A stretch of DNA of 64,000 nucleotides from Brevibacterium senegalense (GCF_000285835.1 NZ_HE978601.1:124001-188000); one strand, 5' to 3'. Shown: positions 9,327 through 20,496, counted from the first letter of the stretch. Translations and numbers: made by a program. Notes: generated from the letters alone by a model not told the origin.

Positions 9327-10595
9327 ATGGTCAAGCGGCAGGTGCCCCATCCCGCAGAGATCCTGGAGCTCATGAAGTTCCGGAAGTTCGATCCGAACGG
9401 CAAGCGGCGCAGGCTCTCCTCCGCGCTGACGATCGAGGACCTGCGGAAGATCGCCAAGCGACGCACGCCGGCGGCCGCCTTCGACTACACGGACGGCGCG
9501 GCCGAGGGCGAGATCTCGATGGCCCGCTCCGTCCAGGCCTTCGAGGACATCGAGTTCCACCCGTCGATCCTCACCGATGTGTCCCACGTCGACACGACGA
9601 CGCAGATCCTGGGCGGCAGCAGCGCCTACCCCTTCGGCATCGCCCCCACCGGCTTCACCCGCCTCATGCAGACGGAGGGCGAGACCGCCGGTGCGGGTGC
9701 GGCCGGAGCCGCGGGCATCCCCTTCACCCTGTCGACGCTGGGCACCACCTCGATCGAGGACGTCAAGGCCGCGAACCCGCACGGCCGCAACTGGTTCCAG
9801 CTCTACGTCATGCGCCAGAAGGAGATCTCCTACGGCCTCGTCGAGCGCGCGGCCCAGGCGGGCTTCGACACCCTCATGTTCACGGTCGACACCCCGGTCG
9901 CCGGTGCCCGTCTGCGGGACACCCGCAACGGCTTCTCGATCCCGCCGCAGCTGAGCCCCTCCGTGGTGCTCAACGCGCTGCCCCGTCCCTGGTGGTGGAT
10001 CGACTTCCTCACGACTCCTCCCCTGGAGTTCGCGTCGCTGTCGGAGACCGGCGGCACCGTGGGCGAGCTGCTCAACGCCGCGATGGACCCGTCGATCGAC
10101 TTCGACGACCTCGCAGAGATCCGCGCGCTGTGGCCCGGCAAGTTCGTCGTCAAGGGCGTGCAGACGCTCGAGGACGCGAAGAAGATGGCGGACCTGGGTG
10201 TCGACGGCGTCGTCCTGTCGAACCACGGCGGTCGCCAGCTGGACCGCGCACCCGTCCCCTTCCACCTGCTGCCGCAGGTCGCGCAGGAGGTGGGCCAGGA
10301 CATGGAGATCATCCTGGACACCGGCATCCGGAACGGTGCGGACATCGTCGCATCGCTGGCGCTGGGTGCGGACTTCACACTCGTGGGCCGCGCATACCTC
10401 TACGGCCTCATGGCCGGCGGCCGCGAGGGTGTCGACCGGATGATCGAGATCCTCACGGACCAGATCGAGCGGACCATGAAGCTCCTGCAGGTCAGCAACG
10501 TGGCCGAGCTTGAGCCCAAGCACGTGACGCAGCTGAGCCGCCTCGAGCGGCTGCCGGCGCCGGAGTTCACGGCGGCGCGCACGCACCGGGGCTGA
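9327..10595 (+). CDS. lldD: FMN-dependent L-lactate dehydrogenase (quinone-linked)
   Basis: This membrane-associated flavoenzyme oxidises L-lactate to pyruvate and feeds electrons to the menaquinone pool. The alpha-hydroxy-acid oxidase signature is clear: SNHGGRQLD with the catalytic histidine and arginine, [12 protein letters not shown] at the N-terminus, and [11 protein letters not shown] plus [10 protein letters not shown] for FMN-phosphate binding. The family also includes glycolate and mandelate oxidases, but the N-terminal extension (residues 1-40) and the 422-residue length match actinobacterial LldD. The ATG at 9327 has GAAGGAG 6 nt upstream, so longer in-frame extensions were rejected. 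No permease or lutABC genes accompany it. Confidence 0.9.
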   Translation: MVKRQVPHPAEILELMKFRKFDPNGKRRRLSSALTIEDLRKIAKRRTPAAAFDYTDGAAEGEISMARSVQAFEDIEFHPSILTDVSHVDTTTQILGGSSAYPFGIAPTGFTRLMQTEGETAGAGAAGAAGIPFTLSTLGTTSIEDVKAANPHGRNWFQLYVMRQKEISYGLVERAAQAGFDTLMFTVDTPVAGARLRDTRNGFSIPPQLSPSVVLNALPRPWWWIDFLTTPPLEFASLSETGGTVGELLNAAMDPSIDFDDLAEIRALWPGKFVVKGVQTLEDAKKMADLGVDGVVLSNHGGRQLDRAPVPFHLLPQVAQEVGQDMEIILDTGIRNGADIVASLALGADFTLVGRAYLYGLMAGGREGVDRMIEILTDQIERTMKLLQVSNVAELEPKHVTQLSRLERLPAPEFTAARTHRG

Positions 10596-10656
10596 GGTCC
10601 CGCATGCGGCGCTGACGCACCGCTGACACCCACCGGGCCCTGGAGGGCCGCGGCCG

Positions 10657-11268
10657 CTATCCCAGGCCGCGGGCTTCCAGGGCCCGTCCCGTGTCCTGGG
10701 CGTACTTGACCGCGCCCAGGACCAGTGGGACGGTGCGGGCCGCAGGCGATGCTTCGAGGCCGCGGGCGCGGGCCGCATCTCCGCTCACACGCGCCAGGTC
10801 CGCGATGACCGGCAGGCTGCGCACGACGAGTCCGGCCGCCAGTCCCACCGACTCCGCCGGGAGGCCCACGAGGGCGAGGGGTCGGGCGAGGACCTCGAAG
10901 ACCGCGATGAGCTCACCGATCGTCGTCGTGAGCATGAGGAGCGCGGCCGCCAGCACGCACGCGACGATCGTCGACGCGATCCGCGCTCCCGTCAGCCAGT
11001 CCGTCAGCCACAGGTGGACGACGAGGACTCCTGCCACGATGAGCCAGATGCGCAGGATCGGGGCGAGCAGTTCCCGCAGGGGCAGGCGCGCGGTGAGAGC
11101 CAGCACGACGATGACCGCGATGAGCCCCGCGTTCACGACCGGGTCGCGCGTGAGGAGGACGAGCACGCTCAGGGCCGCCACCCCGGCGAGCTTGGCCCAC
11201 GCGGGTGTCCGGTGCAGCCACGAGTCCCCCGGCACCCGCCGGCCCAGGAAGCGCTGACGGACCTTCAC
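10657..11268 (-). CDS. bioN: biotin ECF transporter transmembrane subunit (EcfT/BioN)
   Basis: The T component of the BioMNY energy-coupling-factor transporter links the ATPase to the substrate-binding BioY. Five hydrophobic segments are seen, with the two conserved Ala-Arg-Gly coupling motifs appearing as DAARARGLEAS and ALEARGLG at the C-terminus. The GTG at 11268 overlaps the stop of the ATPase gene (GTGA). At 203 residues it is short, as is normal for dedicated BioN proteins. It is the last gene of the bioY-bioM-bioN operon. Confidence 0.92.
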   Translation of the reverse strand: MKVRQRFLGRRVPGDSWLHRTPAWAKLAGVAALSVLVLLTRDPVVNAGLIAVIVVLALTARLPLRELLAPILRIWLIVAGVLVVHLWLTDWLTGARIASTIVACVLAAALLMLTTTIGELIAVFEVLARPLALVGLPAESVGLAAGLVVRSLPVIADLARVSGDAARARGLEASPAARTVPLVLGAVKYAQDTGRALEARGLG

Positions 11269-12050
11269 GCGCGCCCGCTCCCCCGCCCCGCATCGTGGGC
11301 GACGAGGGAGCGGTAGGCGGCGACGACCTCGGCGGGTGCACCGTCCGCGTGCAGGCGACCGTCGTGGATGAGGAGGGTGCGCTGGGCGTCCGTCGCGACC
11401 TCGAGGTCGTGGGTCGAGACGATCGTGCGGACGCCGCGGCGGGCCACGAGGTCCGCGAGAACTTCGCGCAGGCGCTCGCGGTTGGCCAGGTCCAGCAGGG
11501 TCGTGGGCTCGTCCAGCACGAGGACGGCCGGGTCGACGGCGAGCACCGCCGCGAGCGCGACGAGCTGGCGCTGGCCGCCGGACAGCTCGTAGACGCTGCG
11601 CTCTGCCAGATCCGCGACTCCCAGCTCGTCGAGGACAGCCAGCGCGCGCTCGCGGCGCTCCTGCCTGTTGCGCACCGTGCGCTTGAGCGAGAGTTCGACG
11701 TCCTCGAGCGGGGTGGGCATGACGAGCTGTGCGCCCGGGTCCGTGAAGACGAAGCCCACGCGGCGGCGGACCTCCCGGCCATGCGCCGCGACGTCGAGAC
11801 CGTCGACCAGGACGCGGCCGGCATCCACGGGGACGAGGCCGTTGATGAGCTGCAGCAGCGTCGACTTCCCGGACCCGTTGGCGCCCACGACGCTGAGGGT
11901 CGGCTCCGTGAGCGTGCACGTGACATCCGTGAGGATCGCGCGGCGGGCGGTGGTCCCCGGACGCTCCCCCGCGGCCGGGTCGTCGACATGGACGGAGGCC
12001 GCCTCGAAGACCACGCCGCGGGCGTGCTGCTCGTCGTGCGGGTGTGTCAT
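11265..12050 (-). CDS. bioM: biotin ECF transporter ATPase (EcfA/BioM)
   Basis: An ABC ATPase of 261 residues powering biotin uptake. Walker A is GANGSGKST, the Q-loop region reads VFTDPGAQLVMPT as in ECF ATPases, the signature is ELSGGQRQ, Walker B is VLVLDEPTT and the switch histidine lies in VSTHDLEVAT. The ATG at 12050 overlaps the bioY stop (ATGA). Only one ATPase gene is present, so the complex presumably uses a homodimer, as in other dedicated biotin systems. Confidence 0.94.
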   Translation of the reverse strand: MTHPHDEQHARGVVFEAASVHVDDPAAGERPGTTARRAILTDVTCTLTEPTLSVVGANGSGKSTLLQLINGLVPVDAGRVLVDGLDVAAHGREVRRRVGFVFTDPGAQLVMPTPLEDVELSLKRTVRNRQERRERALAVLDELGVADLAERSVYELSGGQRQLVALAAVLAVDPAVLVLDEPTTLLDLANRERLREVLADLVARRGVRTIVSTHDLEVATDAQRTLLIHDGRLHADGAPAEVVAAYRSLVAHDAGRGSGRA

Positions 12051-12715
12051 CGGCGGACGAGGACTCCGGGGAACGCGCGGTGCACGACGACGGCCAGGGC
12101 CGCGGCACCCGCGTTCTTGAGGATGTCGCCGGGCCAGAACGGCATGTCCGCGACGATCGCCTGCGGGGTGGTCAGGCCCAGGTTCACCGCCATGCCGGCG
12201 ATGCCCAGCGGGTGGACGGTGATGAAGCTGGTGATGACCCCGCCCACCAGGAGCAGCGCCCAGAGCTTCCAGCCGCGGAACCGGCGGACGAGCCATCCGG
12301 CGACGACGCCCACCAGGAGCGCGTAGAGCGGGAACGCGATGAGGTAGCCCACGCTGGGGCCGGCGAGGACGCCCAGGCCGCCGCTGAAGTTCGAGAAGAT
12401 CGGCAGGCCGATGAGGCCCAGAGCCAGGTAGAGGGCCAGGGACAGGAAGCCGCGCGCCGGTCCCAGGACCATCCCGCACAGCCCGACGCCCAGCGTCTGC
12501 AGGGTGATCGGCACGCCTGCGCCGCCCACGGGGATCGCGGGCATCGCGGCGAGCACCGCGACGAGCGCAGTGAAGACGGCGACGAGCGCCAGGTCGCGGG
12601 CGCCCCAGCGGCTGCGGGCGGCGGGCGATGCGGATGTGGTTGCGGCCGCCTGCGATGGGGCGTGCGCGGTCAGCGACGCCGAGGCCGCGCCGTCAGCGTG
12701 AGCGGGGTGGGACAA
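12047..12715 (-). CDS. bioY: biotin transporter substrate-binding subunit BioY
   Basis: The S component, an integral membrane protein that captures biotin. Six hydrophobic segments follow a disordered 35-residue N-terminus. Family motifs are visible: VPITLQTLGVGLCGMVLGP, LYLALGLIGLPIF and the GPSVGYLIAFP stretch. It is first in the operon, ahead of overlapping bioM and bioN. The upstream region carries two BioQ-type operators, which suggests repression when biotin is sufficient. Confidence 0.95.
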   Translation of the reverse strand: MSHPAHADGAASASLTAHAPSQAAATTSASPAARSRWGARDLALVAVFTALVAVLAAMPAIPVGGAGVPITLQTLGVGLCGMVLGPARGFLSLALYLALGLIGLPIFSNFSGGLGVLAGPSVGYLIAFPLYALLVGVVAGWLVRRFRGWKLWALLLVGGVITSFITVHPLGIAGMAVNLGLTTPQAIVADMPFWPGDILKNAGAAALAVVVHRAFPGVLVRR

Positions 12716-12762
12716 GGTGGTCTCCTTCGAAGATGGCGATCGCGTGGGACCGCACCGGGCAC

Positions 12763-12775
12763 TGAACGGCGTTCA
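12763..12775. promoter_or_regulatory. BioQ-type operator 1 (TGAACGGCGTTCA)
   Basis: A perfect TGAAC-N3-GTTCA dyad 48 nt upstream of the bioY start. Actinobacterial BioQ (TetR family) repressors of biotin genes recognise a TGAAC-N3-GTT(C/A)-type dyad, so a BioQ site is the natural reading. The bioQ gene itself is not in the window. Confidence 0.75.
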
Positions 12776-12796
12776 GGACATGTGTGCCAGAGTACG

Positions 12797-12809
12797 TGAA
12801 CAGTGTTCA
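12797..12809. promoter_or_regulatory. BioQ-type operator 2 (TGAACAGTGTTCA)
   Basis: A second TGAAC-N3-GTTCA dyad. Its centre is 34 nt from the first, about three helical turns, placing both on the same DNA face. The pair probably brackets the bioYMN promoter. Confidence 0.75.
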
Positions 12810-12911
12810 GGGCGCGAGCCCGGGGGTCGGACGCGGTGCAGCGGTGCGGGCCGAACGTACTCGGCGGACCATCCAGACTGGACCGGCCGGACCAGGTGCG
12901 GAGACGCGCGA

Positions 12912-12934
12912 GGGGGAGCCGATGCGACTCCCCC
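12912..12934 (-). terminator. probable guaA terminator hairpin
   Basis: A 7-bp GGGGGAG/CTCCCCC stem with a 9-nt loop lies about 40 nt after the guaA stop codon and upstream of the bioY operators. It would separate guaA from the biotin operon. The stem is short, so the call is moderate. Confidence 0.45.
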
Positions 12935-12971
12935 CCCACACGGATGCGGCAGGCGTCATCCGCCCAGCCGC

Positions 12972-14574
<1,603 letters not shown>

Positions 14575-14656
14575 GGCGCCATCTTACGGTCCGGCGCGAC
14601 GATCCGTTGCGGCGGACCGCGACGGGCGACCGGGACCGGATCCGCCGGCCGGGGGT

Positions 14657-15055
14657 TCAGCCCGCGTCGGTCACGCGGGCGACCTCATCGCGGACGGCTG
14701 CGGCCAGCTGGTCGAGGGGCAGCCCCGCACGCGCAGCGCGCGCCACCGTGTCCGTCGCGAACGCGACGACGGCGGAAGCGAGGCCCGAGGCCGTGGGCAG
14801 GTCCGCGGGATCGATCCCCTCTGCGATGCGGGTGCCGGCCCTGCCCCTGGTCACCACGAGTCCCGCTGCCTCGAGCTCCTTGTAGGCGCGCGCGACCGTG
14901 TTGGCGGCGAGTCCCAGCTCATCCGCCAGTGCGCGGATCGCCGGCAGCCGGTCGTCCGGCAGCAGGGAACCGGCGGCGATGCGGGCGATGATGCCCCGCT
15001 TCACCTGCTCGTACGGCGGTGCGTCGTCTGCGGGGTCGAGCTCGATCGTGGTCAT
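14657..15055 (-). CDS. GntR-family regulator, YtrA subfamily
   Basis: A 132-residue protein with only the winged helix (residues 14-78: PPYEQVKRGIIARI, RLPAIRALADELGLAANTVARAYKELEAAGLV, TRGRAGT) and a short C-terminal dimerisation helix pair, as in YtrA-type regulators that control ABC transporter operons. No ABC operon is adjacent. The nearest genes are the SulP transporter upstream, with a 48-nt gap on the same strand, and guaA downstream. Its target cannot be told from the window. Confidence 0.9.
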   Translation of the reverse strand: MTTIELDPADDAPPYEQVKRGIIARIAAGSLLPDDRLPAIRALADELGLAANTVARAYKELEAAGLVVTRGRAGTRIAEGIDPADLPTASGLASAVVAFATDTVARAARAGLPLDQLAAAVRDEVARVTDAG

Positions 15056-15103
15056 GCGGGCCCTCCAGTACCGACGGCGGGGATGTCCGGCCAGCGTAGC
15101 GGG

Positions 15104-16636
15104 TCAGCCGCCCAGCGTGCCGGAGAGCCGTTCGCGCATCCTGCGGCTGGCCTCGTTGAGGCCGCGGACCTCGACGACGGTGCCGCGCGCGGCGTACTTC
15201 TCCGTGACCGAGTCCAGCGCCGCGACCGTCGAGGCGTCCCACACGTGCGAGCGGTGCATGTCGATGATGACGCGGGCGGGGTCCTCCGCGTAGCGGAACT
15301 GCGTGAAGAGGTCGTTCGAGGAGGCGAAGAACAGTTCGCCCACGACGGTGTAGCGCGCACATGGCCCGGCAGGCGCCGCCTCGCCGTCGCCGGCCTCCTC
15401 GATCACCTCGCGGGTGACGGTCACGAAGTGCGCGACGCGGCGGGCGAACGCGACCATCGCGACGAGCACGCCCAGCCCGACCCCGATCGCCAGGTTGTGC
15501 GTCCACACGGTCGCGACGACGGTCACGAGCATGACGATCGTCTCCGACAGGGGCATGCGGGTGAGCGTCGACGGGCGGATCGAGTGCCAGTCGAACGTCG
15601 CCCACGACACGAACACCATGATCGCGACCAGCACCGCCATGGGCACGACCGCGACGACGTCGCCCAGGAGGACGACGAGGACCAGCAGCAGGACGCCCGC
15701 GCAGAAGGTGGAGATCCGCGTCCGGGCCCCGGAGGCCCGCACGTTCATCATGGTCTGGCCCACGACGGCGCAGCCGCCCATCCCGCCCAGGAAGCCGGAG
15801 GTGATGTTCGCGGCACCCTGTGCCCACGACTCCCGCGTCTTGTTCGACCGGGTGTCCGTGATGTCGTCGACCAGCTTCGCCGTCAGCAGCGACTCCAGCA
15901 GTCCCACGACCGCCATCGCCAGCGAGAAGGGCGCGATCGTCGTGAATGTCTCCCACGTGAGCGGCACGTCTGGGACGAAGAGGAACGGGACGGACTCCGG
16001 CAGCTCGCCCCGATCCCCCACCGTGGGGATGTCCCAGCCCAGGAGGACGACGAGCGGGGTGAGGACCAGGATCGCGACGAGCGGGGCGGGCACCGCGGTC
16101 GTGAAGCGGGGCAGCACGAAGACGATGAGCAGTCCCGCCGCGCACACGACGTAGACGAGCCACGGCACCCCGATGAGTTCCGGCAGCTGGGCCAGGAACA
16201 CGAGGATCGCCAGCGCGTTGACGAATCCCACCATCACCTGGCGGGGGATGAAGCGCATGAGGCGGGCCGCCCCCACGACGGCGAGGACCACTTGGAAGAC
16301 GCCGGCGAGGATGACGGCGGCGATGAGGTGGTCGACGCCGTGCGAGGCGGACAGGGGCGCGATGACGAGGGCCACCGCGCCGGTCGCCGCGGAGATCATC
16401 GCGGGTCGGCCGCCCAGGACTGCCGTCGTGACGGCCATCGTGAAGGAGGCGAACAGCCCCACGCGGGGGTCGACGCCCGCGATGATCGAGAAGGCGATGG
16501 CCTCCGGGATGAGGGCGAGGGCGACGACCAGCCCGGCGAGGACCTCCGTCCGCAGCCAGCCGAAGCGGGTGAGCGTCCGCCGGACGCTCTGCCGCTCGTA
16601 CGGGTCCGCCCGGTCCTCTGCGAGCGAGCGGCTCAC
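15104..16636 (-). CDS. SulP-family anion transporter with STAS domain
   Basis: A 510-residue inorganic anion permease (sulfate, bicarbonate or similar). The transmembrane core shows [19 protein letters not shown] at the first helix, then [10 protein letters not shown] and [19 protein letters not shown] cytoplasmic STAS domain follows (about residues 410-505, with [20 protein letters not shown]). The GTG at 16636 overlaps the upstream stop (GTGA). The AAGGAG immediately precedes it, so initiation probably depends on coupling with the upstream gene. The substrate is undetermined. Confidence 0.9.
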   Translation of the reverse strand: MSRSLAEDRADPYERQSVRRTLTRFGWLRTEVLAGLVVALALIPEAIAFSIIAGVDPRVGLFASFTMAVTTAVLGGRPAMISAATGAVALVIAPLSASHGVDHLIAAVILAGVFQVVLAVVGAARLMRFIPRQVMVGFVNALAILVFLAQLPELIGVPWLVYVVCAAGLLIVFVLPRFTTAVPAPLVAILVLTPLVVLLGWDIPTVGDRGELPESVPFLFVPDVPLTWETFTTIAPFSLAMAVVGLLESLLTAKLVDDITDTRSNKTRESWAQGAANITSGFLGGMGGCAVVGQTMMNVRASGARTRISTFCAGVLLLVLVVLLGDVVAVVPMAVLVAIMVFVSWATFDWHSIRPSTLTRMPLSETIVMLVTVVATVWTHNLAIGVGLGVLVAMVAFARRVAHFVTVTREVIEEAGDGEAAPAGPCARYTVVGELFFASSNDLFTQFRYAEDPARVIIDMHRSHVWDASTVAALDSVTEKYAARGTVVEVRGLNEASRRMRERLSGTLGG

Positions 16637-17076
16637 TCCTTGGGTGCGACGACGACGGCCGCCTCGAGCTCGGCCTCCACCTGGCGGTGGATCCGGCGCT
16701 CGAGGATGAACGACATGACGGGCACGACGCCGGCCAGCGCGAGGATGAGCAGGCGACCCAGCTTCCACCGCATCGCCTGGTTGAGCCAGAAGCAGGCGAT
16801 GAGGTAGACGACGTAGCACCAGCCGTGGCTGATCGCGATCGCCGCGGCCAGGTCGAAGCCGCCGAAGTTGAGCGCCTCACTGGGCGATCCGCCCAGCACC
16901 AGCGGCACGTAGAGGTACTTGTAGAGCATCTCCACGGTCAGGATCATGAGCATCGTGCCCGTGATGAGTGCCATCACGCGGTAGAACCGCAGGGCGTTCC
17001 GGGCGGACGTGAACTGCTTGACGGTCCAGACCTCGTCCGGGTCGAACGACGGGGCGGCGTCCGGGTTCTGAGTCAT
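16633..17076 (-). CDS. DUF3817 family membrane protein
   Basis: A 147-residue protein with three or four membrane spans and an N-terminal soluble segment ([57 protein letters not shown]). DUF3817 proteins are common in actinobacteria next to respiratory genes, and here it follows SURF1 with an ATGA overlap. GGAGGAG lies 7 nt before the ATG. The function is unknown. The pairing with SURF1 hints at cytochrome oxidase biogenesis, which is inference. Confidence 0.85.
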   Translation of the reverse strand: MTQNPDAAPSFDPDEVWTVKQFTSARNALRFYRVMALITGTMLMILTVEMLYKYLYVPLVLGGSPSEALNFGGFDLAAAIAISHGWCYVVYLIACFWLNQAMRWKLGRLLILALAGVVPVMSFILERRIHRQVEAELEAAVVVAPKE

Positions 17077-17930
17077 GAGCGCACTCCTCCTGCGTGCAGG
17101 TCCGTCTCCCCGGCCTGCTTGACGACGACGTATTCGACGGGAGCGTCCGACTCCAGCTCCTGCTGGCGCGCGTAAGAGTCGCGCAGCAGGGTGAACCAGA
17201 TGTAGAACGCGAAGCCGGCGAAGAAGATCCATTCGACGGCGTAGACGGCCGACTGCCAGTCGAATCCGCCGTCCTCCTGCTTCTGCAGGTCGACGTGCGC
17301 CATCTGGGCGCCCGCCCCGGTCATCTCCCCGTCCTCCGGGAAGAGGATCCCGGAGTACGAGTAGACCTCGAAGAAGTTGACCAGCTGCGAGGTGGAGACG
17401 CTGCGCACCTGGCCGTCCGGCAGGTCCGACGCCGGCAGCGGTCCCTCGACGGGCCCCAGACGGGCCGTGAGCTGCACGTCTCCCGTGGGTGCCGGGTCCG
17501 CCGTCGCCGAGGCCGTGTCCAGCACCCAGCCCCGCACGACCGGGATCGCGATGGGCTCCGCACCGGCCGTGTCCGCACCGGCCAGCCGCGCTTCCTCGCC
17601 CACCTCTGCGCCGTCGACCTCGAACATCGTGACGACCCAGTAGCCGGACTCCCCCTCATGCAGGCGTTCGGTGACGAGCACCTGCATGTCAGGCAGGTAG
17701 CGGCCGGAGAGGCTGACCCGCTGGTCGGAGAGGATGCCGGGCATGGTGACCTGCGCGTCCAGCACATCGTTGAGGGGTTTCACCTGGTCGATGTCCTGCG
17801 CTTCGATCGCATCGTTCTTGTGCTGCGCGCGGTCGACCTGCCACATGGACAAGCCCACGAAGATCGAGGCGAGCACCAGCACGAGGGCCAGGAATCCCAG
17901 CCAGCGGGGGGTGAGGGCGAGACGGAGCAC
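17073..17930 (-). CDS. SURF1-family cytochrome oxidase assembly protein
   Basis: The 285-residue protein has the SURF1 layout: an N-terminal membrane helix (about residues 11-30, ending SMWQVDRAQHKN), a large extracytoplasmic domain with the conserved VSLSGRYLPD, VVRGWV and LVNFFEVYSYSGILF stretches, and a C-terminal helix (WQSAVYAVEWIFFAGFAFYIWF). SURF1 assists haem a3 insertion into the aa3 oxidase. The start is GTG at 17930, directly abutting the guaB3 stop. The gene couples with the DUF3817 gene downstream by ATGA. Confidence 0.93.
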   Translation of the reverse strand: MLRLALTPRWLGFLALVLVLASIFVGLSMWQVDRAQHKNDAIEAQDIDQVKPLNDVLDAQVTMPGILSDQRVSLSGRYLPDMQVLVTERLHEGESGYWVVTMFEVDGAEVGEEARLAGADTAGAEPIAIPVVRGWVLDTASATADPAPTGDVQLTARLGPVEGPLPASDLPDGQVRSVSTSQLVNFFEVYSYSGILFPEDGEMTGAGAQMAHVDLQKQEDGGFDWQSAVYAVEWIFFAGFAFYIWFTLLRDSYARQQELESDAPVEYVVVKQAGETDLHAGGVRS

Positions 17931-19067
17931 TCAGGCGCGCTTCCGCTGGTCCGATTCCGGTGAGACGACCACGTCGACGCGCTGGAACTCCTTGAGGTCC
18001 AGGTATCCGGAGGTCGCCATCGCGCGGCGCAGCGCACCGGCGATGTTGAGTTCGCCGGTGGCGGTGTGGCCGGGGCCCAGCAGTACCTGCTCGAGCGGGC
18101 CCACAGTGCCCAGTTCGACCTTGTGGCCGCGCGGCATCTGCTGGTGGTGCGCCTCCGCACCCCAGTGGGAGCCGCGGCCGGGCGCCTCGTCCGAGCGGGC
18201 CAGGGCGGTGCCCAGCATGACGGCGTCCGCACCCATCGCGAAGGCCTTGACGATGTCGCCGGAGCGGCCCAGACCGCCGTCCGCGATGACGTGGACGTAG
18301 CGTCCGCCGGACTCGTCCATGTAGTCGCGGCGTGCGGCATGGATGTCCGCCAGCGCGGTCGCCATGGGGACGCGGATGCCCAGCGCGCGGTGCGTCGTCG
18401 AGGACGCGCCGCCGCCGAAGCCCACGAGCACGCCGGCGGCGCCGGTGCGCATGAGGTGCAGCGCGGTCGTGTAGGTCGCGGCGCCGCCCACGATGACAGG
18501 GACGTCCAGCTCGTAGATGAACTGCTTGAGGTTGAGGGTCTCCTCTGCGCTGGAGACGTGCTCTGCGGACACGGTGGTGCCGCGGATGACGAACAGCTCC
18601 ACGCCGGCCTCGACGACCGTGCTCCAGTGCTCGAGTGTGCGCGCCGGCGACAGCGCGGCGGCGACGGTCACGCCCGCGTCGCGGATCTGCTCGATGCGCG
18701 CGGTGATGAGTTCCGGCTTGATGGGCTCCGCGTAGATCTCCTGCATGCGGGCGGTCGCCGCGTCCTGCTCCAGGCCAGCGATCTCGTCCAGCAGCGGCTG
18801 CGGATCGTCGTAGCGCGTCCACAGGCCCTCGAGATCGAGGACTCCCAGCCCGCCCAGCCGGCCCAGGGCGATCGCCGTGTCCGGCGACATGACCGAATCC
18901 ATGGGGGCGGCGATGAACGGCAGGTCGAAGCGGTAGGCGTCGATCTGCCAGGACAGGTCGACGTCCCGGGGGTCCCGTGTGCGGCGTGCGGGGACCACGG
19001 CGATGTCGTCCAGCCCGTAGGCGCGACGACCCCGCTTCCCCCTGCCGATCTCAATCTCTTGGCTCAC
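17931..19067 (-). CDS. guaB3: GuaB3-type IMP dehydrogenase family protein
   Basis: A TIM-barrel protein of the IMPDH/GMP reductase superfamily without CBS domains, 378 residues. It shares with actinobacterial GuaB3 the RRAYGLDDIAVVPARRTRDP start, FIYELDVPVIVGG, HLMRTGAAGVLVGFG, HVIADGGLGRSGDIVKA and SGYLDLKEFQRV. The loop that carries the catalytic cysteine in IMPDH and GMP reductase reads GGGASSTTHRAL here, with no cysteine. The GTG start is supported by the sequence starting MSQEIEIGRGKRGRR. The reaction is not certain: GMP reductase activity has been proposed for some GuaB3 proteins, but not necessarily for those lacking the cysteine. Confidence 0.9.
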   Translation of the reverse strand: MSQEIEIGRGKRGRRAYGLDDIAVVPARRTRDPRDVDLSWQIDAYRFDLPFIAAPMDSVMSPDTAIALGRLGGLGVLDLEGLWTRYDDPQPLLDEIAGLEQDAATARMQEIYAEPIKPELITARIEQIRDAGVTVAAALSPARTLEHWSTVVEAGVELFVIRGTTVSAEHVSSAEETLNLKQFIYELDVPVIVGGAATYTTALHLMRTGAAGVLVGFGGGASSTTHRALGIRVPMATALADIHAARRDYMDESGGRYVHVIADGGLGRSGDIVKAFAMGADAVMLGTALARSDEAPGRGSHWGAEAHHQQMPRGHKVELGTVGPLEQVLLGPGHTATGELNIAGALRRAMATSGYLDLKEFQRVDVVVSPESDQRKRA

Positions 19068-19162
19068 GCCCCCAGCCTACCGTTCGGCCCGGACGCGGAC
19101 TCCGAGGAGTCGGTCAGCGAGAGACGCCGCGATCCGGGATGCGGGATCGTCGCCCTGATCCG

Positions 19163-19444
19163 TCACTGCGCGGCCGCGAGCTCCTCGAGCTTCTGGGCGA
19201 CCTGCGCGCGCGAGGGGTTCGTCTGCGTCGTGCCGTCCGCGAAGAGCAGGGTGGGGACCGTCTGGTTCCCGCCGTTCGCCTCCTCGACGACGGCCGCGCC
19301 GTTCTCGATCTCCTCGATGTTGACCTCCGCGTAGGCGATCCCCGCCTGATCCAGCTGCGGCTTGAGGCGCTTGCAGTAGCCGCACCACGACGTCGTGAAC
19401 ATGGTCACCTCGCCGGCGCTCGGCAGGAACTGGTCGACGGCCAT
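19163..19444 (-). CDS. mycoredoxin / glutaredoxin-like protein
   Basis: A 93-residue thioredoxin-fold protein with the redox pair in TTSWCGYCKRLKPQLDQ, the cis-proline in TVPTLLFADG and the Mrx1-type IEEIENGAAVVEEANGGNQT segment. Mycoredoxins reduce mycothiol-mixed disulfides in actinobacteria that make mycothiol. The C-x-Y-C dithiol suggests either monothiol or dithiol chemistry. It stands alone between the thiamine operon and guaB3 on the same strand. A good GAGGAG Shine-Dalgarno precedes the ATG. Confidence 0.92.
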   Translation of the reverse strand: MAVDQFLPSAGEVTMFTTSWCGYCKRLKPQLDQAGIAYAEVNIEEIENGAAVVEEANGGNQTVPTLLFADGTTQTNPSRAQVAQKLEELAAAQ

Positions 19445-19566
19445 CGGAACTCCTCATCGGTAGACGCTTCGAACGGGCCGCGGTGCGACCCTCACCTCCC
19501 CCAACAGTCGGGTGGGCGGTCCTGTTCCCGCATCGCGCAGTGCTGCGACGGGGAGTCATGCGCGCG

Positions 19567-20457
19567 TCAGCGTGCGTCTCCCGTCAGGTCGACCAGATGG
19601 TCGACGGGCCCGTGGGCTCCGGCCGGATCGCGCGACAGCTCCCAGCCGGCACCCGAGGCGATGGCCCGGGCGAGGTAGTCGAGGGAGGTGACGACGGCCT
19701 CGGCGAGGGTGTCCCCGTGCCGCGGGTCGCGGCCGGCGCGGACGGCCTTCGCAGCCTCCGCGGTGATCGCCGCGGACAGCGTGCAGCCGGTCCCGTGCGT
19801 GTGCGGTGTGTCGATGCGCGGGTGCGCGAACTCGCGCACCTCGATGTCGTCGCCCGCGCGCACGGCCAGGACATCGACGACGACGTCGCCGAGGCCGTGG
19901 CCGCCTTTGAGGAGGACTGCTCGGCTGCCGCGGTGGACCAGTTCGCGGGCCTGGTCACGCTGCTGGGCGAGATCAGCGGCCGGGGGCACGTCGTCGCCCA
20001 GGAGCAGGGCACCCTCCGGCAGATTGGGGGTGAGGACATCCGCGACCGGTGCCAGCAGGTCGCGGACCGCGCTGACCGCGTCCGCCTCCAGCAGGCGGTG
20101 GCCGGAGGTCGCGACCATGACGGGGTCGACGGTGAGGAAGCCCAGCAGGCCGCCGGCGGCGCGGTCGACGGTCATCCGTACGAGGGCGCGGGTGCCCAGC
20201 ATCCCCGTCTTCGTCGCGTCGACCGGGATGTCGTCGAGCACCGAGTCGAACTGGCCCGCCACGAAATCCGTGTCGATAGGGAGGACGCGGCTGACGCCGT
20301 GCGTGTTCTGCGCGACGAGTCCGGTGATGACGGTCGTGCCGTAGGTACCGCGGGCCGTGAAGGTCTTGAGGTCAGCATGGATGCCGGCGCCGCCGGACGG
20401 GTCGGTGCCCGCGATCGAGAGGGCGACCGGTGGGCGATGTGCGGTGTGAAGGGGCAT
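19567..20457 (-). CDS. thiD: hydroxymethylpyrimidine / phosphomethylpyrimidine kinase
   Basis: Phosphorylates HMP and HMP-phosphate for thiamine synthesis. The ribokinase-like fold shows VALSIAGTDPSGGAGIHADLKTF at the start, TKTGMLG in the middle and DTPHTHGTGCTLSAAI with the catalytic GTGC anion hole. At 296 residues it has the normal size without an extra TenA domain. A 147-nt gap separates it from thiE, unlike the thiM-thiE overlap, and that gap contains an 8-bp GC hairpin. Confidence 0.96.
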   Translation of the reverse strand: MPLHTAHRPPVALSIAGTDPSGGAGIHADLKTFTARGTYGTTVITGLVAQNTHGVSRVLPIDTDFVAGQFDSVLDDIPVDATKTGMLGTRALVRMTVDRAAGGLLGFLTVDPVMVATSGHRLLEADAVSAVRDLLAPVADVLTPNLPEGALLLGDDVPPAADLAQQRDQARELVHRGSRAVLLKGGHGLGDVVVDVLAVRAGDDIEVREFAHPRIDTPHTHGTGCTLSAAITAEAAKAVRAGRDPRHGDTLAEAVVTSLDYLARAIASGAGWELSRDPAGAHGPVDHLVDLTGDAR

Positions 20458-20477
20458 GGGGACGAACTGCCTTTCGA

Positions 20478-20496
20478 GGGGCGGCGGGGCCGCCCC
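20478..20496 (-). terminator. GC-rich hairpin in the thiE-thiD gap
   Basis: GGGGCGGC/GCCGCCCC with a 3-nt loop lies 21 nt ahead of the thiD start. It may attenuate read-through from thiE or shape the thiD leader. There is no evidence deciding between these. Confidence 0.35.
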
